Positions 55,420 through 64,000 of a stretch of 64,000 nucleotides of DNA are shown here, piece after piece. Location of the stretch: contig NC_037094.1 of the NCBI RefSeq assembly GCF_002994745.2, positions 43,289,139 through 43,353,138 on the forward strand, in the 5' to 3' direction. The position numbers and the translations under genes were made by a program. The notes under the pieces are model-generated. The model worked only from the letters and a program-made list of their open reading frames with translations, did not search any database and was not told the origin of the DNA. This DNA comes from Rosa chinensis. Taxonomy: Eukaryota; Streptophyta; Magnoliopsida; Rosales; Rosaceae. How positions within the stretch are numbered: position 1 is the stretch's first letter; every line of letters begins with the position of its first letter.

Positions 55420-58331
55420 ATGGCAGTGTCCAGGTTTTCAATTGTTATGCTTATTTTTCTTTCTCTTATGCTCGTTGCTGAATGCATCGGTAAATTTCTC
55501 TCAACTTTTTGTTTTTATGTAATGACCTAGATTTTCGTATTAATTTCTCGTATTTTTCTTGAAATTAATAAATGTTTCAGTTAGTACAAATTAAGGTTTC
55601 GATAATTCTTTTGGTTTATCGTGAATTAGAAATTTTTTGAACTATTATTCGCTTGAAATGTTTTGATTCAAGAGTTGACTTTTTGTACGTTTTGATTTTA
55701 TGAAAATTTCCTTCATGAAAGTTGTAGAGCTCGTCGATACGACTTCGAGGACATGTGGAACGCAAAAATCGGAGTTCATATGAAAGAGTTATGGCCTTCA
55801 GAAAAAGATTCCATTTTGGGTTAAATAGAAAATGTTGGGAAAAATTTCAGAAAACCCTAATTTTCCAAAAAAGGAAAATCTGGATCCCTTTTTCTCTCTC
55901 TCTCTTCCTCCTGAAGCCGGAAATCGCCTCTCACTTTCTCACGGCGATATCTCCGCCGTCCGGCCACCCCAGGCTTCGACACCTAGCTTGCTGGCTTCGC
56001 CTTGTCCTCCTCCACCTTCCAGTAGAAGCATTTCCGCCTGTCCGCCTCTAAACGCGATTGCCAGAAAAAGCCGATCCAAAACCCATTTTTTTGTCAACGC
56101 CAATATCTTCCATCTCCGGCCACCATAGCTCAAACCACTTGGCTTCTGGAACCTCCTGAAGATGCTGATCATGTTCTGTGAAGGGTCCGAGCTGAAATGA
56201 GCCGTGGACGGAGAAACCAAGCTTGCTGGAAAACTGGGAATTTTCCGATCTCACCAACTTTTGGGGTAGGTTTTCGACCCTTTTTACTTTGATTCAGATC
56301 TTGAGCTAGTTATGAAAGTTTTTCACCATGTTGACAAGAAGAGATGCATATAGGTTTCACCATCATTCACGGTGGTTGGCAGTAGCGCTGCTGCCGTCTG
56401 TGGCGGTGGTTTCCGACCACTTCTGGCCACCCTAGGAATAGTTTATGTTCCTTTTATTATTCTACACATCGATACGATCATTTCAATATATAATTTGTAA
56501 TTTTTGGTAATCGTATGAGCAAGTTATCAAAGTTTAAGGGTTTTCGGTTCGATTGGTTTTCGGTTAGATCGGTTTTCGATCCGAGATGATTCAACCTTCC
56601 GATCGACTTGTAATTTTTATAGATTAAACATATAAGTATTCCAAAGATCTTAGGTGGTCTCGGATGAAGTTTCACCTCAATGGGCATTACTTTAAAGATT
56701 TTAGTGCAATTGGGAGTTCGACCTTAATTGTTTTCGATTCGTGTACTAAATTGTGTCATACATTCCTTAGGTGATTGACGGAGACTAGTCAGTACCTTAT
56801 CCTTGCTGTAAGAGAAGACGCAGCAGGATTTTGAGGTGAGTAAATCTCACGTGGTTCATTTACGAACCTAGTTATTTAAGAGTCGGAATTGATTGATTAT
56901 TGTAAATCGTTTTCAAAAATAAAGATTTGTTTGAAATAATATGAACTCGATCGACTACGGTTCATAGGGTTATGGCTCACAGGTAAAAAAATGAATTTAA
57001 GTATAAAATGAAGTTCTTGGTTTTAATACGTATGAACTATAGTTGGTATTAGTGGTTATTCCTGCATAAATGACTACGTGTATATATATATATATATATA
57101 CATGGAATATATATATTTGATGGTGTGACATTGGTGATGTAATGATTGAGAGTTGATTGATTGTCATTTCAAATATTTACTCTTCGTGGCAATACATTAT
57201 ATCATGGAATGGTTGATATATTGTGTTGAAAGAGTAATTGAGTGTTAGTGTAACATTTTGAGTCTTGCGGGACTTTTTAAATATTTTCGGGTCTACGGAT
57301 CTGGTGTCACAGTGGTGACTAAGGCAATTATATCGTGAACCACACTTTTGGTCGGGTTAGTGGTTACGATCAGTTAGAACTCTAGTCTGTCTGTCATTGT
57401 ACTACATGGGAGTGACGTGTTGGGTTACTTGAGACCCATAAGTACACGTGTTTTTAAAAGAGAGTTCTGGTGGGTTCTTTCTTTTATTGTCCATTGAGGG
57501 ACTCGAGTTCTTTCTAGAGTGTAGAGTTGATTTCGGTTCGTGTTAATTTATTCTTGATTATGAATTGTCAAGCATGTAGGTGGTGTCAATTAATTTGAGT
57601 TTACTCATACGAGCTTCAAAAGCTTACCAGCTTTGTTGTTTGCAATTCCGGTGCACTATTCCATGGTGTAGCCGTTATTCCTGCAGGTCAGAACCACCAG
57701 GGCAGAGTTCGAGGCGTAGTTGCAGCAGTTTAGGTTTTTAACCTATTTTTGTTATTAACTGCTGGTTGTATTATGCTCTTAGTGAGCGTTTTGCATTCGA
57801 GTTTCATTTCATTTGGGCTTTGTTAACACTTGTTGTTATGACGATTAATTTACTCGAGTGTTTGAGTCCTTATTGATATTACGCTTTGGGCTATGTTATT
57901 GCTTAGATGGAATTGAAAAGTTTCTTCGCAATTTCGGGAAATTGGTTAAGTTATCGCATTTCGGATTTTAATTTTTTTATTCGAAATTTGGGGCACGACA
58001 TTTCAAATCAACTGCATCACTTCAAATCAATAAAACTAGCTACTAAAGAAAAATATATGCACTAACTCTTATTTTTATTCTTCATTTGTGTAATCCAAAA
58101 ATGAAGGAGGTTTCTTGTCCTACTCCAACGCCTACTGCGGCCCCAAAAGGCGCTGATACAAGATGTCCTCCCTCTAGTTGGCCATGTAACGAATTTAAAG
58201 ACTGCTATGCACTTCCAAGGTTTAGGTGTCAAACTGGAAAAGAGACTGTAGCTGTAAGCTGTGAAAAGAATTGTTGTATAATTGGATGTGCTCCTAAACC
58301 TGCTCCCTTCTTTTTCTCTGGAAGGAATTGA
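55420..58331 (+). pseudogene. Small secreted 8-cysteine peptide gene, copy 2, probably disrupted
   Basis: Exon 1 is 55420-55489, with the same signal peptide and the same GT donor. Exon 2 homology is 58099-58331. The intron has grown from 121 bp to about 2.6 kb by a solo LTR (55518-58000). The acceptor that reads CCAG in copy 1 reads CCAA here (58098), so the normal splice cannot be used. The exon 2 frame is otherwise intact: all eight cysteines are kept, a one-codon deletion removes Ser62 of copy 1, and an extra Cys replaces Phe30. Downstream AGs exist but those nearest would change the frame. The spared coding sequence argues either for recent decay or for an unseen alternative splice. Confidence 0.8.
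55518..58000 (+). mobile_element. Solo LTR (forward) in the intron of peptide gene copy 2
   Basis: It starts TGTAATGACCTAG and ends GGGGCACGACA, flanked by TTTTA (55513-55517) and TTTCA (58001-58005), a TSD with one change. Copy 1 has the empty site (TTTTTGTTTTTAAATCAACTGC). It is the same LTR family as Gypsy A, and the insertion is in the gene's sense direction. Confidence 0.92.
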
Positions 58332-58362
58332 GAAAGCAATAGCAATATAGAACATCAATATT

Positions 58363-58368
58363 AATAAA
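58363..58368 (+). terminator. Poly(A) signal of peptide gene copy 2
   Basis: AATAAA in the same context (CAATATTAATAAAG) as copy 1, without the AAT expansion. Confidence 0.55.
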
Positions 58369-58511
58369 GTTGTTTATACGAGAGATGATACTTATACATT
58401 GTTGTGTTTCTTTGTAATGAGCTCTTTGTACTTCTGTAGTTTGATTATTAGCAAACATATAATTCAAGAGTATGTAATGCTAATAAGAGAACACATAAGA
58501 TGCAAATAAGG

Positions 58512-61294
58512 TATCACGCCTCGATTTTTAAACAACATTTAAAAATCAATATAATCTCATAATTATACATGCCTGAATGGTTCAGCCATGAATACAAAAT
58601 ACCTGAAATTTTTTTTCCTTTTAAACCAAATACATACTGATGCCCTAAACCCACTATGTCAATACAAACTTGCTCCATAGAGTCATATATTACATAAGTT
58701 TATGAATTAAATTGCCACAACAAAATAATAAGTAAATGCTCCTCAGAGCTTACTACATAGCGGAAGTCTTAACATCGGTAAAGTCACAAAATTGGCTTTC
58801 TATCGTAAAGCTGCAACTATCGGAACTCAGGGTCAGCCACGATTATCCTGACCTGCAGGATCAATCCCTACACCATCGAATAGTGCACCGGGTTGCCACA
58901 TAACAAACCCGGTAAGCTTATGAAAGCTCGTATGAATAACTTCAATAGAAAAACACACAACTAACACCTAAACGAGGAAAACCTTTCAACTCGAGAAAAA
59001 GGAAACACATACCATGCTTCTCAAAAACAATATTCTTTTTCCAAAACAAACAATACAAGTTAACCCGCAAATCATATCTATTATTAACCTAACAAATTGA
59101 AATTCTGACGATTAAAAATCATAAATCAATCCAACCTGGATAAAAATAGTCAACACACCACAAATCATATCTATTGTTAACCTAACAAATTGAATATGAT
59201 ACTTCAGTCCAATCTGGACAATAAAAGTCAACTCAGTGACCAAATCATATAAATTGTTGGCCCAACAATTAAATATGGAAAACAAGTCCACCCTGGACAT
59301 TAAAAGAAAGAATCCCTGAAACTCCTTTTTAAAACACATACTCATGAGTACAATGGCAACAAACTAGAGCTCCAACTGATTGTATCCCCACACCCGGCCA
59401 AAGGCATGGAGTCATGATATATATGCCTGAGGTCACTCCCAGCGACCCCAATTCCTCAGGTCCCTGACCTTCATATCAAAACATTTAAAACCGGTCACTC
59501 AGGACCAAAATGTTACTCAACTCTCAAAGGAGACGACCTGTGACTCTCAATCCTCAGACCCCCGGTCGTCAGATTAAAATATTAAGCAAGTTACTCTAGA
59601 CCCAAAATGTTAAATCAAATCAAAAGGAGCAATCACAACCTGTGACTCTCAGATCTTCAGACCCTCGGTCGTCTGATCAAAACATTTCAAATCTCGTTAA
59701 AGTAACTCACACCAAATCTTGATACTTTTCAAACAATAGAAATTCCCAATTCCCAATTCCCAAAACATTGTTTCCCGAAAAGTCACATCCCAAAATAATA
59801 GAATGAAACCCATCAATCCATATTGTTAGTATTCCAACAAAACCATCAAAACATATATATTTTACATAAATATATATATATATACGTAGTCATTCACTCA
59901 GGAATACCACTAATGTCAACTATAGTTTGCAGTTAAATAAATAACTCCTAAAATGATAAGGTAAATCCGTTCGTAAATGAATATTGTGAGATTACTACTC
60001 ACCTCTAAATCCTGCTGCATCTTCTATACAGAACAAAGATAACACAATCACAAAATATCCGTCCACTAATACTTCGTCAAGTACCTAATCACATACAGTC
60101 TCATCTCAGGCCACGAAACGCAAAGCAATTAAAGTTCAAACCTCCGTTTGAACTAAAACCCTGAAACTAACGCCAATTGAGACAGAACCTCATCCAAAAC
60201 TACCCAAAGTCTCCGGAATACTTCTATGATCGAAATGTCAAAGGTACAAGTCGATCGAACGGCCGGATCCTCACGGATCGAAAACCAAGATAATCGAAAA
60301 CGGTAAAAATCCTAACAATTTCATACGATCTCCAAAAGTTACAAATCATATATCGAAATGCTCGTATCGATGAGTAGATGATAAATGAAGCAAGAAATTG
60401 TCCCTTACATGGCTAAAAAAGCTGCCAAGCACCGCCACACGAGGTGGCACACAGTCGCCGACCATACTCAAAACCACCCTAATTCAACTGTCCAAGATGG
60501 AGATAATACCAAGTGGAGCAACTATAATACCTGAGACTTGGGCCAACTCGGCCTAGATTGGCCGGAATCAAGCTCACAAGTTAGAATCCACCGTTCACCT
60601 CGAGTTGATCCTTCCGGTGAGAATGGATCAAAACCATCACCAAGGATCGACAGAGGAGGCTGCTGCGAGCTCAACAAGATTGGTTTGAAGCCCCACCATC
60701 ATCGGATATCAGAGAACCGATTGGGTCTGAATACTCACCTTCGCCTCCTTTCTGCGCTGCCGTGGATGAGAGTTGCTGCTAGTGACCACCGTATGGAGGA
60801 CCGCACGGAGGAGACGAAGTGATCTGGGTTGGTCTCACCGCTAGAGGTTGCCAGAAAATGAAACACCGATCGGGTTAGAATACCTAGTCCGAGTCGGGTC
60901 AGTCGCAAAGTGGAGAGAGAATAGAGCTTCCGAGTTTTTGTTTTTGGAAGTTTCCAAAAATGTAAATTATGATTTTCCTTAAATAGAAAAAACTATTTAT
61001 AGTAATTTTCAAAAATATCTTAAACTTCCGATAGCCATAACTTTCTCATACGAAATCCGATTTTTGAGTTATACATATCCACGAACTCGTATCGATACGC
61101 TCTACGACTTTAGTGAAGGAAGTGTTTGAAGAAACCCAATGAATAAAAAGTCAACCTATTGACCCCTCGAAAATAAAATGTTTCGAGTAACTATTCGTCC
61201 GAAATACTTCAACATCATCCTCGAACTATGTTCCCGTACCAAAACCCACTGAAATTAATTCTGGAAAATAATGACGAATTTCTGGGGTATTACA
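58512..61294 (-). mobile_element. Solo LTR (reverse) with TSD TAAGG, downstream of copy 2
   Basis: It starts TATCACGCCTC (first G decayed to A) and ends GGGGTATTACA, flanked by TAAGG (58507-58511, 61295-61299). It lies at the same site relative to the gene as Gypsy B in unit 1 (GATGCAAATAAGG in both). It matches the Gypsy B 3' LTR piece by piece and gives the uninterrupted sequence at both nested insertion sites there. Confidence 0.93.
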
Positions 61295-61299
61295 TAAGG

Positions 61300-62045
61300 G
61301 AACACATATATCATATCAATGGATTCTAAAAACCCTAGCCGCTCTTGAATTTCAAAATCGATCAACGTCACTGACCTTTGCCATCGCCCTACTTCTCCGT
61401 CAACCTTAACCATTAGATGACAGGAACGGCCTTGAATTCTTCCCCAAAATCTGAAGTAGACTTGTGGGGCCTACGTTAGGAGAAATCCTACTGAAAATTC
61501 AACAGAACTTCCCCTAAAAATGGACTACCCAACCCTGCGGAAACAATTGAACACTTCTAATCATACAAATCATTTTTCAACCCCTGGCGCTTACCTGCTG
61601 TCCATAGCCTTAACCACCCACCCACTCAAATACAACAGGGGTCATAGCCTTTCAGATCTCCATTAAACCTAAACATAATAAATCATAACATCGTAACACA
61701 CATAAAATGTATCAAATAAAATATGAACTCACACATCAACCAATAATTTCGTAAATTTATAGTTCTCATCGTGTCATGGCATTTATTGATTTAGACAATT
61801 CAAAGCATGTACAAACATGCAATCGTAACCTACAAGTCACAGATCAATAATCATCACAGCCACATATTCATCCCCTCTCTATTGGTGCCACAATAACAAT
61901 CATGACCACCTGTTCATCCCTTCTCTTCTGGTGTCACAATGTCACTGGCCAGCAGTTTATCCCCTCTCTTCTAGTGCCACAACAACAATCTCGGCCATCA
62001 GTGCATCTCCTCTCTTCTAGCGCCACTAATCGAGATCACTAGTCC
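61300..62045. other. Gene-free stretch with a ~48-bp repeat
   Basis: No ORF or element end was recognised. Near 61855-62035 a degenerate ~48-bp unit with CATCCCCTCTCTTCTGGTGCCACAA occurs about four times. Confidence 0.45.
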
Positions 62046-62222
62046 TGTAATACCCTAGAAATTCATTATTAATTTATGATGATTTTTCAAAAATTACTAT
62101 GTTGGTCGTTGTACAATTTCGTGGTTCAAGGGTAGAGCGAAATTGTTTCGGATGAATAATTACTCGAAACGTTTTATTTTTTAGGGGTCAAATGGTTGAC
62201 TTTTTATCCATGAGTTTCTCCA
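62046..62222 (+). mobile_element. Fragment of a gypsy LTR 5' end
   Basis: TGTAATACCCTAGAAATTC to GACTTTTTATCCATGAG matches the first ~180 bases of the Gypsy A 3' LTR (19543 on). It stops at a poly(A)-like run. No PPT precedes it and no TSD is visible, so it is a truncated piece. Confidence 0.8.
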
Positions 62223-62517
62223 ACAAAAAAAAATTTGTCCTACCGTAGATCCTTGTCAAATTGTCACATGGTCTGACGCCCCAATAGGATAACACCACAT
62301 CGATTTTTTTGACACCTCATATCATAGTAAATATCCTACTGCAGTAAAACTACACAAAGTGAAAAAAAAAAAAATCCTAATTGTCAAGTTAGCAGCTATC
62401 GTTAACTATACAAACGTTATCAAAGAAACCCTAGAGAATTTTGTTTATCTCATCACCCAGAGAATTCACTGCTACAATTGTTGTTTTTCTATAGAGACTG
62501 AACTTCCTTTCTCTAAA
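62223..62517. other. Gene-free spacer
   Basis: A/T-rich sequence with two short poly(A) runs (62225-62233, 62359-62371). The 71-codon frame at 62359 has no recognisable feature. Confidence 0.4.
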
Positions 62518-62822
62518 GGGAAAATTTTAAGAACAGTACCTGAAAATAGACCCACTATGCATTTTTGTACATAAAGTTACAAATTCGAAACTTTAGTACA
62601 CGAATTTATAATCCTGACCAACTATTTGTACATGACATCAATAACCCTGTCAGCCTGTATGCCATTATCTATATAATGAATGGTAGAATGGGGTTTTTAC
62701 TTGAAAAGATGAACCCGAACTCAGACCAAGAAAACTCAAACTCAAAATTTTCCTCTAGTACTTGAACCCCAACAAAATCCCACTTCAAACTTTTGACGCT
62801 CAATAGCTCACAACTTTCATCC

Positions 62823-63148
62823 ATGGAAGCTCTGCAAGGAGCTCTCCCTCAAATCCCAAATCCCCAATTCAAACCAAACACTGATAATTAAACACAACCT
62901 CGATCACCAACAAAGGTGTGCACCCAACTCCCAAAATCGTCTACACTCTCTGCAAGAAAGAAATCCAGAAACACAATCGCAAACTCAACCGCCTCAATGA
63001 ACAAGACCCACCTCTCTCCGAGTCCCAAAGCCAAGCCATTTCCAAAGAAATGCATTTCCAAACCCTCAAAGCCGAGTACAGAAGCATCACCAGAGCCGTG
63101 AAATCAAAGAATGGTGGTGGGGAATTGACGATTGGGATGCCTTGGTAG
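62823..63148 (+). pseudogene. Captured coding-like fragment, gene not identified
   Basis: An ATG at 62823 opens MEALQGALPQIP and stops at 62889. A second frame (62908-63148) reads VHPTPKIVYTLCKKEIQKHN and then a Lys/Arg/Glu-rich helical segment ending LTIGMPW. The second frame has normal amino-acid composition and looks like part of a real plant protein joined by a frame change. It lies wholly inside the long-TIR element, so a captured exon is the best explanation. I cannot name the source gene. Confidence 0.4.
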
Positions 63149-63539
63149 AGAGTGGAGAGAATTGGGTTCTGGGAGCTGGCGAGTAGTAGCGGGGAGTATA
63201 GGGTTTAGAACCTGGCGAAGCGGAGGCGCAGCGTTGGGGAGGTGATTCAGTTTCTTGTTGAGAGGTTTGTATTGGGGCTTTGGTAGGGGGTATTGCTGAT
63301 GATCATTGAGCCGATGTTCTAGGCCCGATTCTGACCCAAGTCCCACGCGTTTCTGCCCACAAGAATTAGTTAGGAGTATAACAAGGTTGGGTGGATTGAT
63401 TATTTTCAAGAGTGTCAGATAAGGTGAAGCTGATTAAACCAGATGCAGAGTTTGGTTGGTTCAGTTTTACTTGTTTCTTTTTTCTTGTTTGTTGTTCTGT
63501 TGTTCTTGAGTTTGTCCAAAATTATCTAGGTTTTTATAT

Positions 63540-63715
63540 TGAGGTTGTGCTTCAAAGGCCATGTCTTGCAAATCTAAACCATCGAGATCATTGGAGAAAT
63601 TAGTCACCAAAACATATGGTTTTGTGTTAGGCAAAATTGTGAAGGGAGAAGATGCTGTTGAGGAAAAAGATGATAATGGTGTTGATGATGATGATGGTGA
63701 GTGTTATTATTTATA
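63540..63715 (+). pseudogene. Second captured coding-like fragment, acidic
   Basis: From about 63600 a short frame reads KLVTKTYGFVLGKIVKGED and then an Asp/Glu-rich tail to a TAA (near 63713). It may be a second captured exon or the continuation of the same gene after an intron. It is weak evidence on its own. Confidence 0.25.
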
Positions 63716-64000
63716 AGGAGGACGAAGTGTTTGATTGTGAAGGATGGCTGTTGCATCTGCAACTGAGGAAGCAATGACTATGATCTTGGGTGCCTAGAGT
63801 AAAAGAGAGGGGTGCTCAGAGTAAAAACTCTGAAGAGACCGGATTACCCTTCAAATTATGCCAAGTGGCTCACTAACTAATGGCGTTAGTCACGACGTGT
63901 ACATATATTTGCTCAGGATTATAAGTTCATGTACTAAAATTTAGAATTTGTAACTTTATGTACAGAAATGCATTGTGGGCCTACTTTCAAGTACTGTTCT

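Larger units (their letters stand above)
62518..64000. mobile_element. Long-TIR (Mutator-like) element running off the right edge, possible Pack-MULE
   Basis: The left arm (about 62530-62650, AGAACAGTACCTGAAAATAG and onward) is the reverse complement of the last ~120 bases of the window (63880-64000), with about 80% identity by eye. The element may begin at GGGAAAATTTT (62518). The right end and the TSD lie outside the window. There is no transposase; the core instead holds coding-like sequence, as in a Pack-MULE. Confidence 0.7.

Overview
This window is repeat-dominated nuclear DNA of a dicot plant. The evidence is nested LTR retrotransposons with tRNA-iMet-type primer sites, an integrated caulimovirid (pararetrovirus), plant-type hAT, Tourist and long-TIR DNA elements, L1-like remnants, and an intron-containing gene for a small secreted cysteine-rich peptide. 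A rosaceous source would fit but is only a guess. I saw no tRNA, rRNA, CRISPR or bacterial-type operon. Almost every open frame is TE protein, decayed viral protein or repeat noise. The only ordinary host gene I can support is the peptide gene at 23830-24256 and its damaged second copy at 55420-58331.

Layout. 1-6113: decayed endogenous caulimovirid (plus strand): capsid, zinc knuckle, protease, RT/RNase H, a second unknown ORF, then TATA box and poly(A) signal. About 8000-9867: minus-strand gag-like gene with a 'putative gypsy-type transposon' domain. 10390-12071: 3' end of another LTR element with polypurine tract (PPT) and LTR. 12228-13829: element with long inverted arms around 60-bp tandem repeats. 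13830-20130: Gypsy A (plus), encoding gag only, with a reverse solo LTR in its 5' LTR. 20405-24499: 'unit 1', which carries the peptide gene. 24500-52780: Gypsy B (minus), a gag-only relative of Gypsy A, swollen to 28 kb by nested insertions. 52780-61299: 'unit 2', a second copy of the gene segment ending in a solo LTR. 61300-64000: gene-poor DNA, an LTR scrap and a long-TIR element holding possible captured gene pieces.

The central structure is a matryoshka: Gypsy B > solo LTR (33508-50230) > large non-coding LTR element (35507-49416) > Copia (39236-47955) > solo LTR (42434-45024). Target-site duplications (TSDs) support these layers; the outermost keeps a TSD on one side only. Seven LTR units without internal sequence occur, so LTR-LTR recombination has been frequent here.

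Units 1 and 2 carry an LTR insertion at the same TAAGG target just downstream of the peptide gene. They therefore look like a duplication made after Gypsy B inserted: unit 1 kept the element, unit 2 collapsed to a solo LTR. The eight cysteines of the peptide are intact in both copies, but copy 2 has a solo LTR in its intron and an AG-to-AA change at the splice acceptor.
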